Below, piece by piece: positions 29,817 through 37,577 of a stretch of DNA of 41,184 nt. The position numbers and the translations under genes are program-made. Under the pieces are notes generated by a model. The model ran no database searches. It worked only from the letters and a program-made list of their open reading frames with translations, and was not told where the DNA came from. The stretch covers positions 1-41,184 of the forward strand of contig CAMAFR010000019.1 of NCBI GenBank assembly GCA_945833835.1, given 5' to 3'. The stretch comes from an uncultured Bacteroides sp. (GTDB lineage: Bacteria; Bacteroidota; Bacteroidia; Bacteroidales; Bacteroidaceae). How positions within the stretch are numbered: the first letter of the stretch is position 1; the number at the start of each line of letters is the position of its first letter.

Positions 29817-30803
29817 TCAGGGCTCTTCCGTCACCCATTGCGGGTGGTGGGGGATAATGACTTTCGGGTTGTAGTGCATCCCTTCGGGGTCGGGGATGCG
29901 GAGCACATAGCCGGTCTTGCCCTGTACCGGCAGTGACCGTCCTCGTATCCAGGGGTTGAGCTGGCGCAGCAGGGCGTAGGTGGTGCCTTGGCTTTTGGCG
30001 AAGCGGGGCAGGTCTTCGATGGTGCTGCCTACGGTGATTTCGCGGAACGGTATCGGGGCATACAGGTCCGAGGCCCGCAGGCGGAAACCGAAGGGGCGCG
30101 GGTCGGTCAGCAGCAGTTTGGCCGCCAGGATGCGGTAGATGTAGCGGGCGGTCTCTTCCGTGAGGTGCAGGTCGAGGGCCTCGTCCTCGTATTGCCGGGC
30201 GTGCTCCTTCGAGATGCGTCCCTGTCCGCCGTTGTAGGCGGCGGCCACGCTCAGCCAGTTGCCGTATTTGGCGTAGGCTTGTTTCAGGTAGCGGCAGGCG
30301 GCGCGGGTGGCCTTCTCTATGTGGTAGCGTTCGTCCACGTGGCTGTTCACGGTGAGGCCGAACTCACGCCCGGTGTCGGGCATGAACTGCCACAGGCCGG
30401 CGGCTCCTACCGCCGAGAGGGCCAGCGGGTTGAGGCTGCTTTCTATCACCATGAGGTATTTCAGGTCGTCGGGCACGCCGTTGTCGGCCAGCAGCCGTTC
30501 GATGACGGGCAGGTAGCGGTTGGCACGTTTGATGATTTGCAGGGAGTTGCTGTGCATATAGGTCATGGCCAGCAGTTCGCGGTCCATCCGTTCGCGGCGG
30601 TCGAAGCGGGTCAGGTCTATCTGTTCGTTGCAGAAGGTGATTTGGCGGGGGACTTCCATGCAGCTGTATGCGGCGGTAGTCTCAGGAGGGTCGTCGGTCC
30701 AGGGCAGGGCACAGCGGGCGGCCATTCCCCCCAACAGCAGGGCCAGCACGGCGATGGCGCTTTTATAGTAGAGGCAGGTAGTGCGTGAAGACATGGGTTC
30801 CAA
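29817..30803 (-). CDS. Membrane-bound lytic transglycosylase, MltD-like
   Basis: A 328-residue cell-wall enzyme that cleaves the glycan strand of peptidoglycan with formation of an anhydro-muramic end. A hydrophobic N-terminal segment (about 14-32) serves as signal or anchor. The SLT domain has MVIESSLNPLALSAVGAAGLWQFMPDTGREFGL with the catalytic Glu121, and later SVAAAYNGGQGR. The C-terminal part (about 250-312) looks like a degenerate LysM module, PIPFREITVGSTIEDLPRFAKSQGTTYALLRQLNPWI. A second ATG is three codons in. It lies between the barrel gene (170 bases upstream) and GH2, all minus strand. Confidence 0.88.
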   Translation of the reverse strand: MEPMSSRTTCLYYKSAIAVLALLLGGMAARCALPWTDDPPETTAAYSCMEVPRQITFCNEQIDLTRFDRRERMDRELLAMTYMHSNSLQIIKRANRYLPVIERLLADNGVPDDLKYLMVIESSLNPLALSAVGAAGLWQFMPDTGREFGLTVNSHVDERYHIEKATRAACRYLKQAYAKYGNWLSVAAAYNGGQGRISKEHARQYEDEALDLHLTEETARYIYRILAAKLLLTDPRPFGFRLRASDLYAPIPFREITVGSTIEDLPRFAKSQGTTYALLRQLNPWIRGRSLPVQGKTGYVLRIPDPEGMHYNPKVIIPHHPQWVTEEP

Positions 30804-30825
30804 AAGGTTTTTTCAATTCGTACGG

Positions 30826-30833
30826 CTAAGGTA
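30826..30833 (-). promoter_or_regulatory. Possible -7 box upstream of the lytic transglycosylase gene
   Basis: On the minus strand TACCTTAG lies 22 bases before the start codon; it differs by one base from TAnnTTTG and has a T-rich stretch near -33. It would allow the lytic transglycosylase-GH2-GH92 genes to be expressed apart from the TPR-barrel genes. Confidence 0.35.
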
Positions 30834-30900
30834 GCCATTCTGTCAGAAAAGGAAAAACTTATTATGTTTCTTTCACAGTTGGAACCGGGGAGGAGATGCT

Positions 30901-30951
30901 CGTCGGGCCGGAGAGAAACAGCTGTGAGCGGTGTTTCTCTCCGGCCCGATG
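30901..30951. other. Strong 18-bp hairpin without a T tract
   Basis: Bases 30903-30920 pair perfectly with 30932-30949 around a 10-base loop, extendable by a G-T and a C-G pair. It begins about 25 bases after the barrel gene stop on the minus strand. Neither strand has a T run behind it, so it may be a Rho-assisted terminator, or protect the 3' end of the upstream message. Confidence 0.75.
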
Positions 30952-30973
30952 GAGAAGAAGTGGCGGTGATGGT

Positions 30974-32626
30974 TTAGAAATCGACGCTGAGGCCGCCGAG
31001 GGCATGGAATCCCTGCGCGGGATAGCCTTCGGTCGTGAAGTAGTGCTTGCCCAGCAGGTTGTTCAGCCGGGCGAAGACGGTCAGCCGGTCCAGCAGCCGG
31101 TAGTCGGCACCGGCTCCCAGCAGACTGACGGCCTCCATTTTCACGCCGTCGGCCTTGGTCCGTCCTTCGTAGCGGTAGCTGACGTTGGCGTGCAGTCCCG
31201 GCAGGATGCGGCAGCGCAGGGCGGCGTCTATCTCCAGTTCGGGCTTCAGGGCCAGCATCCAGGTGTCGTCGGCCTTCCAGTTGGCGTAGGTGCCGCTCAG
31301 CGAGAAGCCCACCAGTCCTTTGTAGTCATAGTCCACCGCCGCGCCTCCGTAGGCCTGCTTGGTCTTTTCCTGGTGCAGCCGGACCGTCCAGGCCAGCAGG
31401 TCGGCATCCATCGAGGGGACCAGCAGCAGGTCGTTCTTGGTGATGCGGTAGCCGCCGAACAGGCGGAACTCCAGCCCGGTGAGCGGTGAGGCCTTCAGGC
31501 CTGCCTCGCCGGCAATGGGGCGGTAGGCGGTGAGGGGCTGGGCAGTGGCCTGCCAGTAGGGAGAAGCCTGGTTGAGGCGGCCGAAGTGGTGCTGCTCCGT
31601 GCCTCCTCCGGCTTTCAGGTAGAGCACATAGCCGGGGCTCACGGTGGCGTCGAGGGCCACGTCAGGAGCCACCTTGATGCCGCTGCCCACCGTGGTCTGC
31701 CAATCCACGTGCACGCCTAAGCGCAGGCGGATGGACTTGTCCTCGTAGGTATAGTGGGGGTTGAGCTGCAGCAGGCTGTTGTTTCTCCATTCGAAGGGGT
31801 CGGTCGGCTGTGCCTGGTCGTAGAACAGGTTGTCCATCTGGAAGCCGATGACGGCCTTCTGCCCTTCGCCGATGGTGCGGCCTACGAAGCCTTCGGTGTG
31901 GAGGCGGGTCTCCGAGTGGGCCGATGCGACGGGCAGGTCGTGCTTGCTGCTGAACAGTTGCACGCCGGTCTGCACGGCGAAGTCAAGGGGTAGCGCGCCG
32001 TTGGCGGAGGCCGCTTTCACCGAGCCTCCTCCGAAGAAGAACCGTTGGCGGGGCGAGGCGGCCTCGGTGTCCAACGGCAGGTAGGTGAAGGTCTGCGAGC
32101 CGAGGTTGCCGTTGAAGCTCAGCGTCAGCTGGTCGAAACGGTGGCTGTAATCAAGGGTGGCAGCGGTGCGGAAGAAGCGGGAGGAGTGCTCTTCCTTCTG
32201 GTCGTTGCAGACGAGGTCGCCGCTGTATCCGTAGAGGCCGGCGGCCACGCCCAGGCGGTCCCGCTCCGAGGCATCCCACAGGTAGCTCAGCCGCACGTCG
32301 GTATTGTTGCGGTTGCCATAGGCGGCACGCAGGTAGCCGCGGCGGGCGGCGGGCTGTTCCTCCTCGCCGGCCATGGGGGCCATGGGAGCCCCCTGCCAGG
32401 GGCCGATGGGGCGCACGGTCGTGGCATAGTCAATGTGTTGTTTGGGTGTCTGCGGTTCGGCTGTCTGCGGCAGGACGTTCACCTTGAAGGCATCCATCAC
32501 TTCTGGGTTATACTGGTTCTCCACCACCACCGTGCGGTTCAAGGTGGAGTCTTTGGCCGCCTGCTGCGCTCCTACAGAGAGAGGGGCCAGCAGGGCGGTG
32601 CATATAAGTAAGCTGTTCTTAGGCAT
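30974..32626 (-). CDS. Outer-membrane beta-barrel protein, TonB-receptor-like without clear plug
   Basis: A 550-residue exported protein. The signal peptide ends near LAPLSVGA, followed by Gln-Gln. A conserved-looking segment DSTLNRTVVVENQYNPEVMDAFKVNVLP follows, then a region rich in Pro and Ala. From about residue 95 to the end are alternating short strands rich in aromatic residues (GYLRAAYGNRNNTDVRLSYLWD, LTLSFNGNLGSQTF, LGVHVDWQTT), ending in LGGLSVDF with a terminal Phe, the outer-membrane insertion signal. The last 40 residues (FARLNNLLGKHY) resemble TonB-dependent receptors, but I see no plug domain. It is 43 bases after the TPR gene, so the two are likely partners. Cargo is unknown. 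Confidence 0.75.
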   Translation of the reverse strand: MPKNSLLICTALLAPLSVGAQQAAKDSTLNRTVVVENQYNPEVMDAFKVNVLPQTAEPQTPKQHIDYATTVRPIGPWQGAPMAPMAGEEEQPAARRGYLRAAYGNRNNTDVRLSYLWDASERDRLGVAAGLYGYSGDLVCNDQKEEHSSRFFRTAATLDYSHRFDQLTLSFNGNLGSQTFTYLPLDTEAASPRQRFFFGGGSVKAASANGALPLDFAVQTGVQLFSSKHDLPVASAHSETRLHTEGFVGRTIGEGQKAVIGFQMDNLFYDQAQPTDPFEWRNNSLLQLNPHYTYEDKSIRLRLGVHVDWQTTVGSGIKVAPDVALDATVSPGYVLYLKAGGGTEQHHFGRLNQASPYWQATAQPLTAYRPIAGEAGLKASPLTGLEFRLFGGYRITKNDLLLVPSMDADLLAWTVRLHQEKTKQAYGGAAVDYDYKGLVGFSLSGTYANWKADDTWMLALKPELEIDAALRCRILPGLHANVSYRYEGRTKADGVKMEAVSLLGAGADYRLLDRLTVFARLNNLLGKHYFTTEGYPAQGFHALGGLSVDF

Positions 32627-32669
32627 ATAAGCTGTTGTTTGGTTAGTGGTTAAGTAAACGGGCGTCGGC

Positions 32670-35600
32670 TCACCGGCTCATTTTGGCCAGTCGGGTCTGT
32701 ATCATGCCGGCAATGTCGTCGTCTGCCTGGTAGTTCTGTTGCAGGGACAGCAGGTATTGCTTGGCATCCAGCTCGCGTCCCAGCTTCATGTACACGTCCG
32801 AGAGGAGCACGAAGCTGCGGGCCAGCCAGTAGGCGTGCGGGGTGCTGGTCTCGATGTAGTCCAGCACTTCCTTTTCGGCCTTCCCGGTCTGCCCCTGGTC
32901 GAAGTAGAGCTGTGCCAGCACATACTTGGCTTCGGCTCCGTACACGTTGCGCGTGTCCTTGGCCAGCGCGGCCAGGTCGCCCATCGCCTCCTGTTGCCGG
33001 TCGGTGGCCAGCAGGGCCTTGGCCCGGTGGTAGTGGGCCTCGTTCTGCAGTTCGGGGGTCAGTTTGGTCTCGGCCAGCAGGGCAGAGGCGGCGGCCACGG
33101 TCTCGGGCCGGTTGCCGCCGAGGTAAGCGCTGCGCAGTGCGCCGGTATAGGCTTGCTGGCGTTCTTCGGTAGTGGCGGCACGGTCGCCCAGCATCTTGTA
33201 GTAGGCCAGCGCCTTGTCATACTCCTTGTGGGTGTAGGCCATTTGGGCGCAGATGGACAAGGCTTCGGGGGCGAACTTGCTGTCAGGCGTCTGCAACACG
33301 TTGTCCAGGTGCAGGGAGGCGTTGGCATAGTCGGCCTTGTTGTAGGCAATGATGCCGAGGTAATAGTGGGCGTTTACGCTGAAGGCTCCCTGCGGGAACG
33401 ACTGCAGGTAGCGGGCGAAACTGTTCTGGGCCTCGCCGATGTCGCCCCGCATGTAGATGCGCTCGGCGGCGGTGTAGGTCAGCTCGTCGCGTTCGGTCAC
33501 GTCGGCAGGTCCGCTGCCCGGCACCGATGCCATGAAGGCCAGGTAGTCGTCCACCTTGTTCAGGTCTACATAGATGGAGCGCAGGTCACGTTGTGCCAGG
33601 CGGGCCTCCTCACTGCCCGGGTAGGTGGAGATGACCCGCTTGTAGGCCGTGATGGCCTCGTTGTACTTGTCGCTCTGGTAGTAGAGCAGGCCTATTTCGT
33701 TGGCCGCCTTGCGCGAGAGCGGACTGTCGGGGAAACGCTGTGTGAGCAGGGTGTAGCGGTTGATGGCGTTGGTGTTGTCTTCCAGCTGCACGAAGGCGCG
33801 GCCCTGTTCGTAGAGGGCGTCGTCCAGGTACTGCGAGGTGGGGTAGTCGGTCAGCAGCTGGTTGAGCGACTGTATCTTGCCGCTGTAGTTGCGTTGCAGT
33901 CCCAGCACGAAGGCCGTCTGGAAGATGGAGTAGTCGCCCAGTGCCGGATAGATGACGGCGGCCTTGGCATATTGTTCGCGGGCGGCATCGAAGCGGCGGG
34001 CGTAGTAGTGGCAGTCGCCCAGGCGGTTGTAGGCATCGGCCAGCACCGAGCGTTCCTGCAGGCGGTCGGCCAAGGCCACGCAGCGGCCGAACCAGTTCTG
34101 GGCGTTGGCATAGTCTTTCTGCTTGAAGGCCACGTATCCCAGGTTGTAGAGGGCCAGGCCGTACTCTTGCGAAGAGCGGTCGGTGGCGAACTCCAGGTAT
34201 TGGCGCAGGTCGGCACCGGCGGCGGCATACTGTTCCATCCGGTATTTCGACTCGCCGCGCCAGTAGTAGGCGTCGGCCTTGGTCTGCTGGTTATACTGCC
34301 CCAACTGCAGTGACTGTGTGAAGCAGTCGATGGCGTTCTCGAAGGCGGCCTGTGCGAAGGCCTGTGTGCCGAGGCGGAACAGCAGTTTCTGCTTGGCGGC
34401 CAGGATGCGTGCGCCCGGCCGGGAGATTTTGGCGATGGAGCGCAGGGCTGCCGTGTAGCTGCGGGTGTTCATATACACCTCTACGAGGTAGTCGTTCACC
34501 TTGTCGGCATAGACCGACTGGGGGAACTCGTTCAGGAAACGTTCGAAGACCGTGACCGATTCGGCAAAGGCCGAGTAGGAGGTCTCGTGGATGCACAGGG
34601 CGTAGTTGTAGAGGGCCTGTTCGCGGATAGTGCGGTCGAAGTTCATGGTCGAGGCCTGTTCGAACGCCATGCGGGCGCGGTTGCGTTCCTTCAGTTGCAG
34701 GGAGGCCAGTCCGATGTGCAGGCAGGCGTTCTGTGTCACGATGTCGTTCACGGTGGCGGCGGCTCCCAGGGCCGTGGCGGCCTTCGAGAAGACGTGGGTG
34801 TGGTAGTAACTCATGCCCAGGGCGTACATGGCCTTGCGGTCGGCCTGCTTGCCGGCGGCCTCGGCGTAGCTTTCCAGGGCAGGCACCGCTGCGGCATACT
34901 GTTTCAGCTCATAGCAGGCCTCGCCCAGGATGCGTTGCATCTCGGCGGCCTTCTCCTGGTGCGGATAGGTGGCCAGATAGTCGGTGGCCGCCTGCCGGGC
35001 TTGCTCGTACTGCTGTTGCTTCAGCCGTATGTCCGCTATATAACAAGGTGCGAGCAAGGCGTATTTGGGCTCGGTGGCCGCTTGGCCGAAACCTTCCAGC
35101 GCCGCCGTATATTTCTGCTGCGTATAGTCGATGTAGGCCAGGTGGTAGACGGCGTCGGGATAGTAGGTGCGGCTCACTTCCTTCAGGATGGAGAACCAGA
35201 GCGAGGCCTCCTGCAGCTGTCCGGTCTCCTCGCAGGCCACGGCCAGCCGGTAGGTGCCGGCATCGCGGTCGTCGGTGTCGAGGTGTTCCAGGTCGGCCTG
35301 CATGAACCGGGCGATGGCCTCTTCGTATTGTTGGTCGTAGAAGGCGGCAGAGCCCAGCAGGTAGTGTATCCGGGACGTGTGGCCCGAGGCGGGATAGTGC
35401 CGCAGGTAGGCTTGCAGCCGCTCCACGGCATCGGGAGCCTTCAGCTCGTAGGCCGTGCAGGCCAGCATGTAGGCTGCCTCGTCGGCCGGGTCGGCGGCGG
35501 ACTTCAGTTGGATGTATTTCTCTAACGACTGTTGTGCGGCCGCATATTCGCGCTGTAGGAACAGTGCTTTGCCTTCGTCGAACAGGCGTTGGTGGCCTGT

Positions 35601-35699
35601 CAGCGGGGTGGTCTGTTGGGCGGCGGCCAACAGGGGCAGGGCGCTCAAGGCACCTGCCAGCAAACAATGTTGAATCTTCATGTGCTGTATCTTTTTCAT
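32670..35699 (-). CDS. Large periplasmic tetratricopeptide-repeat protein
   Basis: A 1009-residue exported protein almost wholly built of TPR-type helical pairs, seen as recurring patterns such as A-Y-LG-Y-KG-A-F--A; examples are YNRLGDCHYYARRFDAAREQYAKA, GLLYYQSDKYNEAITAYKRVI and HYYLGIIAYNKADYANASLHLDNVL. The signal peptide ends LPLLAAA before Gln-Gln. The start at 35699 (MKKIQHMKIQH) is two bases after the NUDIX stop; an in-frame ATG six codons later also gives a good signal peptide. TPR proteins of this kind act as scaffolds for outer-membrane complexes, and the barrel gene follows directly. A specific function is not recognisable. Confidence 0.85.
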   Translation of the reverse strand: MKKIQHMKIQHCLLAGALSALPLLAAAQQTTPLTGHQRLFDEGKALFLQREYAAAQQSLEKYIQLKSAADPADEAAYMLACTAYELKAPDAVERLQAYLRHYPASGHTSRIHYLLGSAAFYDQQYEEAIARFMQADLEHLDTDDRDAGTYRLAVACEETGQLQEASLWFSILKEVSRTYYPDAVYHLAYIDYTQQKYTAALEGFGQAATEPKYALLAPCYIADIRLKQQQYEQARQAATDYLATYPHQEKAAEMQRILGEACYELKQYAAAVPALESYAEAAGKQADRKAMYALGMSYYHTHVFSKAATALGAAATVNDIVTQNACLHIGLASLQLKERNRARMAFEQASTMNFDRTIREQALYNYALCIHETSYSAFAESVTVFERFLNEFPQSVYADKVNDYLVEVYMNTRSYTAALRSIAKISRPGARILAAKQKLLFRLGTQAFAQAAFENAIDCFTQSLQLGQYNQQTKADAYYWRGESKYRMEQYAAAGADLRQYLEFATDRSSQEYGLALYNLGYVAFKQKDYANAQNWFGRCVALADRLQERSVLADAYNRLGDCHYYARRFDAAREQYAKAAVIYPALGDYSIFQTAFVLGLQRNYSGKIQSLNQLLTDYPTSQYLDDALYEQGRAFVQLEDNTNAINRYTLLTQRFPDSPLSRKAANEIGLLYYQSDKYNEAITAYKRVISTYPGSEEARLAQRDLRSIYVDLNKVDDYLAFMASVPGSGPADVTERDELTYTAAERIYMRGDIGEAQNSFARYLQSFPQGAFSVNAHYYLGIIAYNKADYANASLHLDNVLQTPDSKFAPEALSICAQMAYTHKEYDKALAYYKMLGDRAATTEERQQAYTGALRSAYLGGNRPETVAAASALLAETKLTPELQNEAHYHRAKALLATDRQQEAMGDLAALAKDTRNVYGAEAKYVLAQLYFDQGQTGKAEKEVLDYIETSTPHAYWLARSFVLLSDVYMKLGRELDAKQYLLSLQQNYQADDDIAGMIQTRLAKMSR

Positions 35700-35701
35700 G
35701 T

Positions 35702-36280
35702 TTAATCAGTAGAGGTGGGAGAGGAGGGCTCCGGCAGGCCGGAGGCCGGACCGTCGGCAGCTGTCCGGGCGGCGAGGAAACGTATCACGCCTTGCCGCAC
35801 CGAGTCGAGCCCGAAGTCTTCGGGCCGCACCTGGTCGAGCGGCATCCAGCAGGAGTCGGCCACATCGTCCAAGGCGTCTATCCGGGAGTCGTCGGCCACC
35901 TGGCATACAAAGAACTGGTCCAGCGTATGTACCAGGAAGCCCGAGTACAGGTAGGTGTTGGGCAGCGAGAACCGGTAGTCGGCCCGCACGACGGTCAGTC
36001 CGGTCTCCTCCTTCACCTCGCGGGCCACGCCTTCTTCGCCCGTTTCGTAGAGGTCAATGAATCCGCCTGGCAGGTCCAGCGTCCCTTTGGCCGGTTCTTT
36101 TGCGCGCCGGCACACCAGCAGCTCGTTGCGGTGGTTCAGGATGAAGGCCACGGTGGCGGCACTGGCGTTGAAGTAATAGGTGAATCCGCAGTCGGCACAT
36201 TGTTTCGACTTTTCGTCGTGGACGTTGAAATGTGCCGAGCCACACTTGGGACAATAGTGGAATAGTTCTAATGGATGCAT
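35702..36280 (-). CDS. NUDIX hydrolase with N-terminal zinc ribbon
   Basis: A 192-residue cytoplasmic enzyme. The zinc ribbon uses Cys10, Cys13, Cys28 and Cys31 (CPKCG and CADCG). The NUDIX box reads GGFIDLYETGEEGVAREVKEETGL in full, with the REVKEE glutamates that bind the metal. This layout is seen in NADH pyrophosphatase-like and ADP-ribose pyrophosphatase-like proteins; the substrate is not certain. The C-terminal 20 residues are a Pro/Ser-rich tail. It has its own promoter and is first in a unit with the TPR and barrel genes, only two bases before the former, though a functional link is not obvious. Confidence 0.92.
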   Translation of the reverse strand: MHPLELFHYCPKCGSAHFNVHDEKSKQCADCGFTYYFNASAATVAFILNHRNELLVCRRAKEPAKGTLDLPGGFIDLYETGEEGVAREVKEETGLTVVRADYRFSLPNTYLYSGFLVHTLDQFFVCQVADDSRIDALDDVADSCWMPLDQVRPEDFGLDSVRQGVIRFLAARTAADGPASGLPEPSSPTSTD

Positions 36281-36306
36281 AACAGGAGAGATTGATAAAG
36301 TAGCTG

Positions 36307-36339
36307 CAAATGTAGCGGATAATTTTCAGAATACCCAAC
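36307..36339 (-). promoter_or_regulatory. Promoter of the NUDIX-TPR-barrel unit
   Basis: On the minus strand GTTG (plus coordinates 36336-36339), a 21-bp spacer, then TACATTTG (36307-36314), a full match to TAnnTTTG. It lies 26 bases before the start codon. Confidence 0.65.
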
Positions 36340-36450
36340 ATTTAAGTTTTTTAAGCTACCGAAGGGGGGAGAAGCGGTTGCCGAAAGGGGCGGTATGTTT
36401 TCCTGTAGTCCAAGGACAGTTGTTGCAAAGCTGGCTGACAAATCCGTTTC

Positions 36451-36520
36451 AAGCCTTTGAACGTCCGTTTAAAGCCTCTGAACGGCCGTTCAAAGGCTTT
36501 GAATGTCCGTTCAAAGGCTT
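36451..36520. repeat. Array of three palindromic elements at 21-bp spacing
   Basis: Three 18-bp palindromes lie with centres exactly 21 bp apart: TTTGAACGT-CCGTTTAAA (36456-36473), TCTGAACGG-CCGTTCAAA (36477-36494), TTTGAATGT-CCGTTCAAA (36498-36515). The linkers read AGCC or GGC-rich, so the whole block is also an imperfect 70-bp inverted repeat. The half-site TTTGAACG/CGTTCAAA is the same as in the palindrome at 24323. It lies about 110-200 bp upstream of the NUDIX promoter, in a 354-bp spacer (36281-36634) that otherwise holds only that promoter and a GC-rich hairpin at 36603-36626 just after the STAS gene. Confidence 0.85.
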
Positions 36521-36634
36521 GGGATGGAACTTTCTTCAGCTTTCGGCAGCAGAAAGTCCCTCATGCTGTGTGTGATGAGGCTGGCAGGTAAGAGGGGTAC
36601 CGGCCTGCCCGGAATGCCGGGAAGGCGGCGGGGG

Positions 36635-36940
36635 TCAGTCACGGATGTCGAACAGTTGGAAGAATCCGGTGATCTGGAAGATATGGCGGACATCGTCGTT
36701 GATGTGTACAATCGTCAGTCGGCCGCCTTTGGCTCCTACCTCCTTGCGCAGGGTCAGTAACTGCCGGAGGCCCGAACTGCAGATGTATTCCATCCCCGAG
36801 CAGTCCAGGATGATTTCCTTGTCGGCATTTTCCAGCAGCGGTTGCATCTCCTTGGCAAAGCGGTTGGCATTGATGGTGTCCAGATTGGCGGTGATGGTGC
36901 CGGTCCAGACACGGGTGTCGTTTTCAATGGTCAGTATCAT
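36635..36940 (-). CDS. STAS-domain protein (anti-sigma factor antagonist type)
   Basis: A 101-residue single-domain STAS protein, like SpoIIAA/RsbV, which bind an anti-sigma kinase and are switched by phosphorylation of a serine. The key segment is LDCSGMEYICSSGLRQLLTLRKEV; Ser55 aligns with the phosphorylated serine, while the residue before it is Cys54 where Asp is usual. The start MILTIENDTRVWTG (36940) is chosen because the open frame further upstream translates into non-conserved low-quality sequence. No kinase/anti-sigma partner is in the window. It is 58 bases after the thioesterase gene on the same strand. Confidence 0.85.
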   Translation of the reverse strand: MILTIENDTRVWTGTITANLDTINANRFAKEMQPLLENADKEIILDCSGMEYICSSGLRQLLTLRKEVGAKGGRLTIVHINDDVRHIFQITGFFQLFDIRD

Positions 36941-36998
36941 GGGTCGTTCTGGTTGGTTAGGATTGTTGCGGGGGGATGACAGGTACACGGTCTCCGGG

Positions 36999-37451
36999 TC
37001 AGTCGTGGGTCGCTTCCAGTTCCTCCAAGGTTTTCCCTTCGTAGGCGCAGACCGCCTGCTTGAACGGGTCGGGCAGTTCGACGGGTTTCTTGGCAGCCGT
37101 GTCATACGCCACCATGACCGTGCGGCACTGGCATTTCAGCAGGCCGCTCTTGCGGTCAATGGCCCGTTGCATCAGGGTGAAACTCTTGTGGCCGAGGTGG
37201 ATGACGGCGGTCTCTATCTCTAACTGGTCGGAGATGAACACCGGTGCAAGGAAATCGGCGTTGACGTTGGCCACCACCACGCCTATCTTGTCCCAGTCGG
37301 TCTCGCCCGACACCTCTTTCAGATAGGAGCTTTTCGCCAGGTCATACAGGGAGAAGTAGACCGAATTGTTCATGTGCCCGAACGGGTCCACATCGCTGAA
37401 ACGTATCTGTACCGGCAGTGTATGCTTGATAGTCAAATCGGATATAGTCAT
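36999..37451 (-). CDS. Acyl-CoA thioesterase, hot-dog fold (4HBT/YbgC-like)
   Basis: A 150-residue cytoplasmic thioesterase. The N-terminal motif RFSDVDPFGHMNNSVYFSL has the catalytic Asp22 (the aspartate before Pro in the family) and the conserved GHMNN. The central helix and strands (ETAVIHLGHKSFTLMQRAID) fit the single hot-dog domain, which works as a dimer or tetramer. Substrate range cannot be read. It has a good promoter and is followed by the STAS gene. It is divergent from the alcohol dehydrogenase gene, with a 126-bp control region between them. Confidence 0.9.
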   Translation of the reverse strand: MTISDLTIKHTLPVQIRFSDVDPFGHMNNSVYFSLYDLAKSSYLKEVSGETDWDKIGVVVANVNADFLAPVFISDQLEIETAVIHLGHKSFTLMQRAIDRKSGLLKCQCRTVMVAYDTAAKKPVELPDPFKQAVCAYEGKTLEELEATHD

Positions 37452-37470
37452 GGCTCTAAACTTTTGGTTT

Positions 37471-37503
37471 CAAAATTACGTATTTTCTCCCATTTCATAC
37501 AAA
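37471..37503 (-). promoter_or_regulatory. Promoter of the thioesterase-STAS operon
   Basis: On the minus strand TTTG (plus coordinates 37500-37503), a 21-bp spacer, then TAATTTTG (37471-37478). Both boxes match the Bacteroides consensus. The start codon is 20 bases downstream of the -7 box. Confidence 0.75.
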
Positions 37504-37531
37504 ATAATGCAAAAAAAAGATTCCTCTCATC

Positions 37532-37566
37532 ATTTAATCGTTATCTTTGAGACGATAACTTTAAAT
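37532..37566 (+). promoter_or_regulatory. Dyad over the -7 box of the alcohol dehydrogenase promoter
   Basis: TATCTTTG at 37542-37549 is a full -7 match, 28 bases before the ATG; no clear -33 box precedes it. Around it GTTATC (37540-37545) faces GATAAC (37554-37559), and further out ATTTAA (37532-37537) faces TTAAAT (37561-37566). The 35-bp dyad overlaps the polymerase site, so it may be an operator for a dimeric regulator; a weak -33 would fit an activator or a redox-type repressor. The regulator is not identifiable here. Confidence 0.55.
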
Positions 37567-37577
37567 ACAATGATAGT

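Noticed and set aside
36451..36520. Short CRISPR array
   Set aside because: Units are directly joined palindromes of 21 bp with no unique spacers, and no cas genes are present.
36378..36575. 65-codon frame with heptad-like peptide repeats (FERPFKA type)
   Set aside because: The repeats come from the 21-bp palindromic DNA array, which is a multiple of three. No promoter, no start context and no other protein-like feature.
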